A stretch of 64,000 nucleotides of DNA, taken from positions 6,741,001 to 6,805,000 of the forward strand of contig NZ_CP107964.1 of assembly GCF_041434935.1 (NCBI RefSeq), in the 5' to 3' direction. A model generated the notes under the pieces. That model was not told the DNA's origin, searched no databases, and worked only from the letters and a program-made list of their open reading frames with translations. Of this stretch, positions 51,136 through 59,794 are shown piece by piece. This DNA comes from Kitasatospora sp. NBC_00374. Its GTDB lineage: Bacteria > Actinomycetota > Actinomycetes > Streptomycetales > Streptomycetaceae. The first letter of the stretch is position 1; each line of letters starts with the position of its first letter. A program made the position numbers and the translations under genes.

Positions 51136-51797
51136 GCGCCGCGGCCGAGCTGCGCGGCGTGCGGGTCCGGTACGGCCTGCTGGAGGCACTGCACGGGATC
51201 GACCTGGCCTGCCCGGCCGGGCGGGTCACCGTGCTGCTCGGCCGCAACGGCTCGGGCCGGAGCACCGTGCTGCACACCCTGGCCGGCTCGGTCCGCCCGG
51301 CGGCCGGCCGGGTGTTCTGCCAGGGCCGGGACGTCACCGGCCTGGACCCCCACCGCAGGGCGCGGCTGGGCACCGCCCTGGTCCCCTCCGAACAGGCCGT
51401 CTTCGAGTCCCTCACGGTCGCCGAACAGCTCTCCCTCGGCGGCCCCGGGCCCGCCGACGCGGGCTTCCCCGAGCTGGCCCCCCTGCTCCACCGGCGCGCC
51501 GGCGACCTGTCCGGCGGCCAACGGCAACTGGTCGCCCTCGGCCGGGCCCTGCTCACCCGCCCCCGCCTCCTGCTGCTGGACGAACCCGGCCGCGGCCTGG
51601 CCCCGGCCGTCCTCCGCCGCCTGCACGGCACCCTGCTCGACCTCGCCGCCGAGGGCCGGACGGTGGTCCTCGCCGAACAGACCCTGCCCCGCGCCCTCGA
51701 CCGCCCGGGGACCGTGCTCCACCTGCTGCGCCGCGGCCGGGTCGCCTTCAGCGGCGAGCCCGCCGAACTGCGCCCCGGGGCCGCCGACCAGGCGTGA
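51132..51797 (+). CDS. ABC transporter ATPase, LivF-like, with Arg in Walker A
   Basis: 221 residues from GTG 51132, overlapping livG by 4 bp. The signature is canonical (LSGGQRQLVALGRAL) and Walker B is LLLLDEPGRGLAP, but the Walker A reads GRNGSGRST: the invariant lysine is arginine (codon CGG). The switch is VLAEQ, the normal form for LivF. Combined with the degenerate signature in LivG, one composite ATP site should be canonical and the other impaired. Confidence 0.92.
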   Translation: MSAAAELRGVRVRYGLLEALHGIDLACPAGRVTVLLGRNGSGRSTVLHTLAGSVRPAAGRVFCQGRDVTGLDPHRRARLGTALVPSEQAVFESLTVAEQLSLGGPGPADAGFPELAPLLHRRAGDLSGGQRQLVALGRALLTRPRLLLLDEPGRGLAPAVLRRLHGTLLDLAAEGRTVVLAEQTLPRALDRPGTVLHLLRRGRVAFSGEPAELRPGAADQA

Positions 51798-51840
51798 TCC
51801 CACGGCTGAGTACGGTGAACGGCTGGAAAGGGGGTGCGCC

Positions 51841-52224
51841 ATGACCTTGGAACAGGACCGCCCGCCGGGCCCGGGCGAGCCGACACCCGTCCCGGGCGGC
51901 CAGATCGGCTGTGCGGCCGGGCTCGCGCGCGGGCTCGGCAGGCTCGTGGGGGAGACGGCCGTCGAGCTGGTGGGCGGCGCGGTGCTCGGCGTCCTCGCCA
52001 CGGCCTCCCTGGCGGCCGTCCTCGTCGGTGTGCAGCTCGCGTACCGGCACAGCCCCCCGGCCACCCTGACCGCCGCCGGGCTCACCCTGCCGGGCCTGCT
52101 CTACGGCGGCCGCCAACTCCTGCGCCCGGAGCGGCCGAGGACCCGCCGCAGCCGGATCGCGGCGGGAGTGACCGGCGGGCTCGGCCTCTGGCTGGTGATC
52201 TGCGTCGCCTACGCCTCGGTCTGA
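51841..52224 (+). CDS. Small hypothetical membrane protein
   Basis: 127 residues from ATG 51841 with a GGAAAGGGGG-like site upstream. A Pro-rich N-terminus, then two or three hydrophobic segments (VELVGGAVLGVLATASLAAVLVGV, LTAAGLTLPGLLYGG, GVTGGLGLWLVICVAYASV). It lies 43 bp after livF in the same direction and may belong to the operon. Family not recognised. Confidence 0.65.
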   Translation: MTLEQDRPPGPGEPTPVPGGQIGCAAGLARGLGRLVGETAVELVGGAVLGVLATASLAAVLVGVQLAYRHSPPATLTAAGLTLPGLLYGGRQLLRPERPRTRRSRIAAGVTGGLGLWLVICVAYASV

Positions 52225-52323
52225 CCGCCCGCCCAGGCCGTTGCTGCCGATCAGGGCGAGCGCACCCCGGTACGGTGGGGACATCCGGATCCATCGGCCA
52301 TCTCGCCAACCGGGGGCGCCGCA

Positions 52324-52518
52324 GTGAGCACGATCGGCATCGAGGCCGACGACGAGGTCCTGGCCGAGGTGATGCGGAGGATGGGAACGGCCTCGACGAG
52401 CGACGCGGTCAACCTCGCCCTCGCCGACTACGTGCAGTGGCGGAGCCGGACGGCGGTACCGCAGACGCCGCCACGGGGCGCCGCCCGTGACGGTTCGGGT
52501 GACCCGACGCTCCACTGA
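52324..52518 (+). CDS. VapB-like ribbon-helix-helix antitoxin/regulator
   Basis: 64 residues from GTG 52324. MSTIGIEADDEVLAEVMRRMG is the beta-strand and helix of an RHH/VapB-type DNA-binding unit, followed by STSDAVNLALADYVQWR. Such proteins normally neutralise a PIN-domain toxin encoded directly downstream, but the next gene here lies on the other strand and is metabolic, so this is an orphan or free regulator. Confidence 0.65.
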   Translation: MSTIGIEADDEVLAEVMRRMGTASTSDAVNLALADYVQWRSRTAVPQTPPRGAARDGSGDPTLH

Positions 52519-52523
52519 CACGG

Positions 52524-53990
52524 CTACCGCGGGGAGCCGAGCCGGCGGTGGCGCAGGGCGCGGGCCGCGAGGCGCTCGGGGGCGGGGACGGCGGTCAGGT
52601 CGGTGAGGGCGGCGGCGACGGCGTGGCCGACGCGGGCGCAGAAGGCGGCGGGCTCCTCGGCGGCGTCCGGCAGTTCGGCGACCACCTCGTCGACCAGGCC
52701 GACGGCGGCGAGGTCGGCGGCGCCGATGCCCTGGGAGCGGGCCAGCTCGGCGGCGTGGTCGCCGTCGCGGTGGACGATCGCGGACGCGCCCTCGGGCGGC
52801 AGCGGGGCGAGCCAGGCGTGCTCGGCGGCCAGCACCCGGTCGGCGGGCAGCAGCGCGAGCGCGCCGCCGCCGGAACCCTGGCCCAGCAGGACGGCGAGGA
52901 CGGGCGTGCGCAGGGCGACCAGGGTGGTCAGGCAGCGGGCGATCTCGATCGCGATGCCGTCCAGCTCGGCCTCGGCGGAGAGTTCGGCGCCCGCGGTGTC
53001 CACCAGCGTCACCAGTGGAAGTCCGAGCTGCTCGGCCATCCGCGCGGAGCGCCGCACCAGCCGGAGGTCGGCCGCCGTGAACGGCCGCGCGCCGGTGCCT
53101 TCCTGGCGCTGCTGACCGACCACCACGGCGGGCCGGCCGTCGAACCTGACCAGGGCCCGGACGAGCGCGCCCTCACCGTCCAGCGAGAGCAGGCCCTCGG
53201 CGGCGCGGTCCAGCAGCTGCCGGGCGCCGGGGCGGTCCGGGCGGCGGGTGCGGCGGACGGCGTCCCACGGGTCCGGCGCCTGGGCCCGGGGCGCCGGACC
53301 CGGCGGTACCGCTTCGGCGGCCGGCGGTTGCGCCAGCACGTCCAGGGCCCGCCGCAGCACCTCGCGCAGGTGCTCCTGCGGCACCACGGCGTCCAGCAGC
53401 CCGCGGGCGGCCAGCGTCTCGGCCAGCTGGACGTCCGGGGGGAGCGGTTCGCCGCGCAGCTGCTCGTACACGCGGGGGCCGAGGAAGCCGAGCCGGGCGC
53501 CCGGTTCGGCGAGCACCAGGTGGCCCAGCGTGCCCCAGGAGGCGAAGACCCCGCCCATCGTGGGGTTGCGCAGGTAGCTGAGGTACGGCAGGCCGGCGGC
53601 CTGGTGGGCCTGCACGGCGGCGGTGACCCGCACCATGCACAGGAACGCCGCGGCGCCCTCCTGCATCCGCGTCCCGCCGGAGACCGGCAGGGCGATCAGC
53701 GGCAGCCGTTCGGAGGTGGCCCGCTCGACGGCGCGGGTGATCCGCTCCGCCGTGGCGACCCCGATCGAGCCGCCCAGGAAGGCGAACTCCGAGGCCACCA
53801 GCGCCACCGGACGCCCCGCCAACAGGGCCCGGCCGGTGGTGACGGCCTCGTCCAGCCCGCCGGCCCGTTCCCGGGCCCGGGCGAGCGCCGCCCGGTAGCC
53901 GGGGTCCTCGGGTGGCGCGCCGAGCGGCTCGTCCCAGCAGACGAAGCTGCCCGCGTCCACGATCCGCCCGATCAGCTCACGCGCTGCCAC
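52524..53990 (-). CDS. Acyl-CoA carboxylase carboxyltransferase, fused beta-alpha subunits
   Basis: 488 residues from GTG 53990 with GGAGGAGG 5 bp upstream. Both crotonase-like halves are present: the beta half (LVASEFAFLGGSIGVATAERITRAVE, LPLIALPVSGGTRMQEG, RNPTMGGVFASWGTLGH) and the alpha half (VDTAGAELSAEAELDGIA, VLLGQGSGGGALALLPADRVLA). It transfers carboxyl from carboxybiotin to acetyl- or another acyl-CoA; a separate biotin-carboxylase/BCCP subunit would be encoded elsewhere. No zinc-finger CxxC is seen in the N-terminus, unlike AccD proper. It could supply malonyl-CoA for secondary metabolism. Confidence 0.9.
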   Translation of the reverse strand: MAARELIGRIVDAGSFVCWDEPLGAPPEDPGYRAALARARERAGGLDEAVTTGRALLAGRPVALVASEFAFLGGSIGVATAERITRAVERATSERLPLIALPVSGGTRMQEGAAAFLCMVRVTAAVQAHQAAGLPYLSYLRNPTMGGVFASWGTLGHLVLAEPGARLGFLGPRVYEQLRGEPLPPDVQLAETLAARGLLDAVVPQEHLREVLRRALDVLAQPPAAEAVPPGPAPRAQAPDPWDAVRRTRRPDRPGARQLLDRAAEGLLSLDGEGALVRALVRFDGRPAVVVGQQRQEGTGARPFTAADLRLVRRSARMAEQLGLPLVTLVDTAGAELSAEAELDGIAIEIARCLTTLVALRTPVLAVLLGQGSGGGALALLPADRVLAAEHAWLAPLPPEGASAIVHRDGDHAAELARSQGIGAADLAAVGLVDEVVAELPDAAEEPAAFCARVGHAVAAALTDLTAVPAPERLAARALRHRRLGSPR

Positions 53991-54395
53991 CGTGCCTCCT
54001 CCGTCGAGCCCGAACCCGAACACCGCGCCCAACCCTAGGGGTGGCGGCGCGAACCGGGCTGTGACGCCGGTCGCAGCGTGCCGGTGCGGCGGTGGACCTG
54101 CCCGATCTGCCCGTCCCGTGCGGTGGCGCACCGTCATGGCGCCCAGGCGGCACAACCGTTGGGCGCGGCAGGGCACTTCGGCCCCCGTGCTCCGCGCCCC
54201 GCCGGGCCGCGTCCCGCCCGGCCACGAATTGGTAAAACCCCGGCCGGAGGTCGGGGGCGGTGTGGACGGCGCGTTGAGCTGCTTCTAAGGTATGCCTCAG
54301 CTAACTGGACGGCCGGGGGGTCGAGCACCTGCCCGGCCGTCCTTTTTGCTGCCCTGTACATGCCAAGCCTGTCGACCCTCGTCAGTGGAGTTCTC
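53991..54395. other. 405-bp divergent intergenic region between the carboxyltransferase and efeO genes
   Basis: It holds the promoters of both genes. The iron box at 54286-54304 is its one clear element; otherwise I see only GC-rich sequence with no gene. Confidence 0.6.
54286..54304 (+). promoter_or_regulatory. Iron box (DmdR/IdeR-type operator) upstream of efeO
   Basis: TAAGGTATGCCTCAGCTAA matches the actinobacterial iron-box consensus TTAGGTTAGGCTAACCTAA at 13 of 19 positions by eye, with both ends conserved. It lies about 90 bp before the efeO start, as expected for repression when iron is plentiful. Confidence 0.72.
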
Positions 54396-55535
54396 ATGTC
54401 CGCCCGTCGCCGTTCCGCCGCAGTCACGCTGCTCTCCATCGCCGTGGTCGGCGCCGCCCTCGCCGGCTGCTCGAAGAAGGACGACGCGGCCTCCTCGGAC
54501 GCGATCCAGGTGAACGCCTCCGACACGGCCTGCGAGCTGTCGAAGACCACCTTCCCGAGCGGCCAGGTCAAGCTGTCCGTGCACAACAAGGGCTCCAAGC
54601 CGACCGAGGTCTACGTCTACGCCGCCGGCGACAAGATCGTCACCGAGCGGGAGAACATCGGCCCGGGCACCCACGTCGACATCGCGGCCGAGATCAAGGC
54701 GGGCAGCTACGAGGTCGCCTGCAAGCCGGGCATGACCGGTGACGGCATCCGCCAGAAGATCACCGTGACCGGTGACGGCGGTGCCACCGCCAAGGCCGAC
54801 AGCCGTCTGCAGGACGCCGTCGCGGCGTACCACAAGTACGCGCAGGAGCAGGCCGACGCGACGATCCCGGTGGTCGAGCAGTTCGCCGCCGCGATCAACG
54901 CCGGTGACATCGAGAAGGCCAAGGGCCTGTTCGCCGCCTCGCGGGTCGGCTGGGAGCGCACCGAGCCGGTCGCCGAGAGCTTCGGCGACGTCGACCCGAA
55001 GACCGACACCCGTGAGGACGGCCTGGAGCCCGGCCAGGAGTGGACGGGCTGGCACAAGCTGGAGAAGTCCCTCTGGGCGGACAACGCGATCACCGACGCC
55101 GACAAGAAGCTCGCCGACCAGCTGGTCGCCGACCTGAAGGACTGGCAGAAGAAGATCCCGACGGCGGAGATCACCGCCACCAGCATGGCCAACGGCGCCA
55201 AGGAGCTGCTGGACGAGGTCGCCACCGGCAAGGTCACCGGCGAGGAGGACCGCTACAGCCACACCGACCTGTCGGACTTCGCCGCCAACGTCGAGGGCGC
55301 CAAGAAGGCGTACGACCTGCTGAAGCCGGTGGCCGCGGAGAAGGACGCCGAGCTCGCGAAGACCCTGGACACCGAGTTCGCCGCGATCCAGACCCTGCTC
55401 GCCAAGTACAAGCAGGGTGAGATCTACACCTCGTACGACAAGGTCACCGAGGCCGAGCGCAAGACCTTCGCCGACTCGGTGAACGCGCTGGCCGAGCCGC
55501 TCTCCAAGCTCGCCGCCGCAGTCGTCGTCAGCTGA
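54396..55535 (+). CDS. efeO: Iron uptake system protein EfeO
   Basis: 379 residues from ATG 54396 with GGAG 8 bp upstream. A lipoprotein signal (ALAGC, Cys25) anchors it outside the membrane. The N-terminal cupredoxin domain (IQVNASDTACELSKTTFPSGQ, SYEVACKPGM) and the C-terminal M75 domain, with the HxxE-type motif in WTGWHKLEKSLWAD, are both present, so this is a full-length EfeO. It binds ferric or ferrous iron and passes it to EfeB and EfeU. It heads the iron-box operon. Confidence 0.95.
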   Translation: MSARRRSAAVTLLSIAVVGAALAGCSKKDDAASSDAIQVNASDTACELSKTTFPSGQVKLSVHNKGSKPTEVYVYAAGDKIVTERENIGPGTHVDIAAEIKAGSYEVACKPGMTGDGIRQKITVTGDGGATAKADSRLQDAVAAYHKYAQEQADATIPVVEQFAAAINAGDIEKAKGLFAASRVGWERTEPVAESFGDVDPKTDTREDGLEPGQEWTGWHKLEKSLWADNAITDADKKLADQLVADLKDWQKKIPTAEITATSMANGAKELLDEVATGKVTGEEDRYSHTDLSDFAANVEGAKKAYDLLKPVAAEKDAELAKTLDTEFAAIQTLLAKYKQGEIYTSYDKVTEAERKTFADSVNALAEPLSKLAAAVVVS

Positions 55536-55554
55536 CCCGACCCCGCCAGCCACC

Positions 55555-55586
55555 CTGCCGTGGCGGCCCTCGGGCCGTCACGGCAG
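55555..55586 (+). terminator. Hairpin between efeO and efeB
   Basis: A 15-bp stem (55555-55569 with 55572-55586, one G·T pair) with a 2-nt loop, 20 bp after the efeO stop. As the next gene is only 35 bp away, it may be a partial terminator or an mRNA stabiliser that lets the binding protein be made in excess of EfeB and EfeU. Confidence 0.7.
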
Positions 55587-55621
55587 CCGTGCCCCCACCC
55601 CCTCGTCGCGAAGGACCCCTG

Positions 55622-56920
55622 ATGAACACCGAGACCACCGGCGACTTCGAGCCCGGGCAGCCCACCGCGCCGAGCGGTGAGCCGCGTGGGTCGGTGAGCC
55701 GACGCGCCGTCATCGGCTGGGCCGGCGCCGGAGTGGCGCTGGGCGCCGCGGCCGCCGGCTCGGTGGCCGTCGCCGCCGGTGCGGGCGGCGAGGCGGCCCC
55801 GGCGGCCGCGCCGACCGCCGACATCCCGTTCTTCGGCGAGCACCAGGCCGGTATCGCCACGGCCGTCCAGGACCGGCTGCACTTCGCGGCGTTCGACGTC
55901 GTCACGGGCAACCGCGACGCGCTGGTGAAGATGCTCAAGGAGTGGACCAAGGCGGCCGCCGCGATGACCGGCGGGCGTGAGGTCGGCACCGGGGCGACCG
56001 GTCTGGCCGAGGCGCCGCCGGACGACACCGGCGAGGCGCTCGGCCTGCCGTCCTCCCGGCTGACCCTGACCATCGGCTTCGGCCCCAGCCTGTTCGAGAA
56101 GGACGGCGTGGACCGGTTCGGCCTGAAGGCCAGGCGCCCGGAGGCCCTGATCGACCTGCCGAAGTTCCCGCACGACAACCTGGACCCGAACCGCAGCGGC
56201 GGTGACATCTGCGTCCAGGCCTGCGCGGACGACCCGCAGGTCGCGGTGCACGCGATCCGCAACCTGGCCCGGATCGGCATGGGCGTGGTCAACGTCCGCT
56301 GGTCCCAGCTCGGTTTCGGCAAGACCTCCTCGACCACCCCGGACGCGCAGACCCCGCGCAACCTGATGGGCTTCAAGGACGGCACCCACAACATCTCCGG
56401 GACGGACGCCGACGCGCTGGGCAAGCACGTCTGGGTCGCCGGCGGCGAGGGCCCGGAGTGGATGACCGGGGGCTCGTACCTGGTGGCGCGCCGCATCCGG
56501 ATGCACATCGAGACCTGGGACCGCACGCCGCTCAAGGAGCAGGAGGACATCTTCGGGCGCACCAAGCGCGAGGGTGCCCCGTTCGGGAAGCAGCAGGAGC
56601 GGGACACCCCGGACCTGAAGGCGATGCCCGAGGACTCCCACGTGCGCCTCGCCCACCCGGACAGCAACGACGGCCTGATGATCCTGCGCCGCGGTTTCTC
56701 GTTCACGGACGGCACGGACGGTCTGGGCCGGCTGGAGGCGGGCCTGTTCTTCCTCGCGTACCAGCGTGACACCCGCAAGGCGTTCGTGCCGCTGCAGCAG
56801 CGGCTGGCCGCGTCCGACGCGCTGAACGAGTACATCCAGCACGTCGGTTCGGCGCACTTCGCCTGCCCGCCCGGAATCCGCAAGCCCGGCGAGTGGTGGG
56901 GCCAGGCCCTGTTCGGCTGA
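55622..56920 (+). CDS. efeB: Deferrochelatase/peroxidase EfeB (DyP-type)
   Basis: 432 residues from ATG 55622 with AAGGA 8 bp upstream. A Tat signal (SVSRRAVIGWAG at about 24-35) exports it folded. DyP landmarks are GFKDGTHN, with the catalytic Asp, the haem-ligand His region DSHVRLAHP, and RRGFSFTDG. It oxidises ferrous iron or removes iron from haem in the EfeUOB system. The order is O-B-U; U follows after 34 bp. Confidence 0.95.
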   Translation: MNTETTGDFEPGQPTAPSGEPRGSVSRRAVIGWAGAGVALGAAAAGSVAVAAGAGGEAAPAAAPTADIPFFGEHQAGIATAVQDRLHFAAFDVVTGNRDALVKMLKEWTKAAAAMTGGREVGTGATGLAEAPPDDTGEALGLPSSRLTLTIGFGPSLFEKDGVDRFGLKARRPEALIDLPKFPHDNLDPNRSGGDICVQACADDPQVAVHAIRNLARIGMGVVNVRWSQLGFGKTSSTTPDAQTPRNLMGFKDGTHNISGTDADALGKHVWVAGGEGPEWMTGGSYLVARRIRMHIETWDRTPLKEQEDIFGRTKREGAPFGKQQERDTPDLKAMPEDSHVRLAHPDSNDGLMILRRGFSFTDGTDGLGRLEAGLFFLAYQRDTRKAFVPLQQRLAASDALNEYIQHVGSAHFACPPGIRKPGEWWGQALFG

Positions 56921-56954
56921 CCCCCGCCCCGTACAACCCCCCGAGGAGAGCGCC

Positions 56955-57797
56955 GTGTTCGGCAACTACCTGATCGGCCTGCGCGAGGGCCTCGAAGCCA
57001 GCCTCGTCGTCTGCATCCTGATCGCCTACCTGGTCAAGACCGGCCGCCGCGACCGGCTCACCCCGGTCTGGACCGGCATCGCCGCGGCCGTGCTGCTGAG
57101 CATGGCGTTCGGCGCGGTGCTGCAGTACGGCTCGACCCAGATGACCTTCGAGGCCCAGGAGGCCCTCGGCGGCTCGCTGTCGATCATCGCGGTCGGGCTG
57201 GTCACCTGGATGGTCTTCTGGATGCGCCGTACCGCCCGGCACCTGAAGAGCGAGCTGCACGGCAAGCTGGACGCGGCCCTCGCCATGGGCACCTTCGCCC
57301 TGGTGACCACCGCGTTCCTGGCGGTCGGCCGGGAGGGCCTGGAGACCGCGCTGTTCATCTGGACGGCCGTCCAGGCCACCAGCGACGGCGTCCGCCCGCT
57401 GGTCGGCGCGCTGCTGGGCCTGCTCACCTCGGTGGTGCTGGGCTGGCTGTTCTACCGCGGTGCGCTGAAGATCAACCTGGCCAGGTTCTTCACCTGGACG
57501 GGCGCGATGCTGGTCGTCGTCGCGGCCGGCGTGCTGGCCTACGGCGTCCACGACCTGCAGGAGGCCGGCTGGCTGCCGGGGCTGCACAGCCTGGCCTTCG
57601 ACATCAGCTCCACCATCCCCAAGGACAGCTGGTACGGCACGCTGCTCAAGGGCGTCCTCAACTTCCAGCCCGACCCCTCGGTGTTCCAGGTGGTGGTCTG
57701 GGTGGCGTACCTGGTGCCCACCCTGTTCCTCTTCCTGTGGCCGGCCGGCAGCACCGGGCCGCGCCCGGCCGCGCCGGTCGAGTCGGCCGCCGCCTGA
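56955..57797 (+). CDS. efeU: Ferrous iron permease EfeU
   Basis: 280 residues from GTG 56955 with GAGGAG upstream. A seven-helix membrane protein of the FTR1 family with two REGLE motifs: LREGLEASLV at the N-terminus and GREGLETALF in the middle, the signature of the iron channel. The rest of the operon is directly upstream. A strong terminator follows. Confidence 0.95.
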   Translation: MFGNYLIGLREGLEASLVVCILIAYLVKTGRRDRLTPVWTGIAAAVLLSMAFGAVLQYGSTQMTFEAQEALGGSLSIIAVGLVTWMVFWMRRTARHLKSELHGKLDAALAMGTFALVTTAFLAVGREGLETALFIWTAVQATSDGVRPLVGALLGLLTSVVLGWLFYRGALKINLARFFTWTGAMLVVVAAGVLAYGVHDLQEAGWLPGLHSLAFDISSTIPKDSWYGTLLKGVLNFQPDPSVFQVVVWVAYLVPTLFLFLWPAGSTGPRPAAPVESAAA

Positions 57798-57814
57798 CCC
57801 GACCGCCCGTGCGA

Positions 57815-57846
57815 GCGCCCCGTCCCCGGCCCCGGGGGCGGGGCGC
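57815..57846 (+). terminator. Terminator after efeU
   Basis: The stem pairs GCGCCCCG at 57815-57822 with 57839-57846 and continues with an inner CCCCGG/CCGGGG section. It begins 18 bp after the efeU stop and is followed by TTCG. Confidence 0.85.
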
Positions 57847-58249
57847 TTCGCTGTCCGGGCCCGGTCCGGCCCCGCGGGGCGCGTCTCCCCTGTCGTACCG
57901 CCTCCGGCGCAGGGCGCGGCGGTGCGCCGAACCGCGACGGCGGTAAGGCGAGTTGCCGGGTGTATCCGGTAGCGCCGTCTTTACCCGGGGAGTTTGCCGG
58001 GATCACGCCCGCCGGAGCGCCGGACCTGCGGATGTGACGTAGCGTCAGAGAGTGGCGTCGCACCGTTCGCCAATTCGCTCAGGACCCTTGCGCCGCAGGT
58101 GAATTCACGTGTGGATTGGCAACTTGCAAACCGTTGTGGGCGCCCCATCCCGCCGGTACAGTCCATGAATTGCCGGGGCGCAATGGGGCGCGGTACGGAT
58201 CGGTAGGGGAGCGGTCATTTTAGGGACTCGTGGTGTCGGTCCGGTCGCC
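57847..58249. promoter_or_regulatory. Promoter/leader region of the right-edge biosynthetic operon
   Basis: About 400 bp without a confident gene. From 58070 to 58230 it is distinctly more AT-rich than the neighbouring coding DNA (GTGAATTCACGTG at 58099-58111; GGCAACTTGCAA at 58119-58130; TCATTTTAGGGA at 58214-58225), consistent with a promoter and regulator sites. GTGAATTCAC is a perfect 10-bp palindrome (58099-58108) and a candidate operator. Confidence 0.5.
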
Positions 58250-59794
58250 TTGGACCTGATTGACGCGTTCACGCAAATTGCCGAGAGCCATTCCGGGCGG
58301 ACGGCGGTGGTCCACAATGGGCGCCCGCTGAGCTATCGGCGGCTCAACGAGCTGGTCGGGGAGTCGGCATTGCGGCTGGGGTGCCGGCCGGGAGTGGTTG
58401 GTGTCCGAACTTCCCGCTCTCCCGGCGTGGTGGCGGAGCTGCTCGGTGTGCTGGCGGCGGGCGGGACGTACTGCCCGATCGATCCGGCCTTTCCGGCCGA
58501 ACGGCAGCGGGCGATGGTCGCCGCGGCGGGCTGCCGGAGCGTGGTCGACGCAGAATCGATCCTGCCCGCGAAACCGGGCGTCGTGCCGGTCGACTTCACC
58601 GACCTGCTGAGCCCCGCCGGTCCGGCGGATCCGGTCGTCGCCGAGAGCCCGGCCTACCTGCTCTTCACCTCCGGCTCCACCGGCGGCCCGAAGCCGGTGG
58701 TCACCCCGCGCCGGGCGATCGCCACCGTGGTCCACGCGCTCCGCGAGCTGTTCGACCTGCGCCCGACCGACCGGGTGCTGCAGTTCGCCTCGCTGAACTG
58801 GGACACCTGTTTCGAAGAGATCCTGCCCGCCCTCACCGCAGGCGCCTCGCTGGTCTTCGACGACGAGGCCTACACGGGCTCCTTCCCGCGCTTCCTGCGG
58901 ATGGTGGAGCGCGAGCGGATCACCGTCCTGGACCTCCCGACCGCCTACTGGCACGAACTGGTCCGCCACCTGACGGAGGACGGCCTCGCGCTGCCGCCCG
59001 GCGTCCGCCTGGTGGTCATCGGCGGCGAGGCGGCGAGCCCCGCCCGGCTGGCCGACTGGTGCGAGCTGGCCACCGCCGACATCCGGCTGGTCAACACGTA
59101 CGGCAGCACCGAGACCACCCTCATCACGCACGCCGTCGACCTGCACGGCCCGCGCGCCGCCCGGTTCGAGCGGCCCTGGCGCGAGAGCGCCCGGGTGCCG
59201 ATCGGCCTGCCGCTCCCGCACGTCCTCGAACGCATCGGTGAGGACGGCGAGTTGATGATCGGCGGCCCGGCGCTCGCGCTGGGCTACCGCGGTCTGCCGG
59301 AGGCCACCGAGGCCAGGTTCGGCACCGGCGAGGAGCGCTGGTTCCGGACCGGCGACCGGGTCGAGCGCGCGCCGGACGGGATGCTCCTGCACCACGGCCG
59401 GCTCGACGACGAGCTGAAGGTGCGCGGCATCCGGGTGGACCCGGCCGAGGTCGAGGCCCACCTGCTCGGACACACCGGGGTCGAGGCCGCGGCGGTCGCC
59501 GGAGTCACGCTGGCCGGCCGCACCACGCTGGTCGCCTACGTCGTCCCGGCCCCGCGCACCGACCCGGCCGCCCTGTCCGCCGCCCTCCGCGGCCACCTGG
59601 CGGACCGGGTGCCGGCCCACCTGGTGCCCGGGCGGATCACGGTCGTTCCCCGGCTCGCGTACACCGCCAGCGGAAAGATCGACCGGGCGGGCTCGCACCG
59701 CCGGTACGAGCAGGAGCGGCAGCGACGGCAGCCGCAGGACGACACCCGCGCCCGGACCGGGCACGAGGTCAAGGAGGGCTTCGATGAGTGTTGA
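58250..59794 (+). CDS. Free-standing NRPS adenylation domain, predicted for a basic amino acid
   Basis: 514 residues, TTG start at 58250 (ribosome site weak, start uncertain). Core motifs: A2-like (AAGGTYCPIDPAFP), A3 LLFTSGSTGGPKP, A5 NTYGSTETT, A7 WFRTGDRVER, A8 GRLDDELKVRGIRVDPAEVE, and A10 Lys in TASGKIDR. Hand alignment to PheA gives the pocket code D185-T-E189-D228-V-G-T-L-I-K. The acidic E189 and D228 suggest a basic side chain such as lysine, beta-lysine or ornithine. No carrier or condensation domain is fused; a carrier gene overlaps its end by 11 bp. It probably loads that carrier. Confidence 0.9.
   Translation: MDLIDAFTQIAESHSGRTAVVHNGRPLSYRRLNELVGESALRLGCRPGVVGVRTSRSPGVVAELLGVLAAGGTYCPIDPAFPAERQRAMVAAAGCRSVVDAESILPAKPGVVPVDFTDLLSPAGPADPVVAESPAYLLFTSGSTGGPKPVVTPRRAIATVVHALRELFDLRPTDRVLQFASLNWDTCFEEILPALTAGASLVFDDEAYTGSFPRFLRMVERERITVLDLPTAYWHELVRHLTEDGLALPPGVRLVVIGGEAASPARLADWCELATADIRLVNTYGSTETTLITHAVDLHGPRAARFERPWRESARVPIGLPLPHVLERIGEDGELMIGGPALALGYRGLPEATEARFGTGEERWFRTGDRVERAPDGMLLHHGRLDDELKVRGIRVDPAEVEAHLLGHTGVEAAAVAGVTLAGRTTLVAYVVPAPRTDPAALSAALRGHLADRVPAHLVPGRITVVPRLAYTASGKIDRAGSHRRYEQERQRRQPQDDTRARTGHEVKEGFDEC

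Noticed and set aside
58214..58249. Alternative starts of the adenylation-domain gene
   Set aside because: The GTGs at 58230 and 58233 are in another frame and no ATG is in frame; TTG 58250 is kept, but the start remains uncertain.
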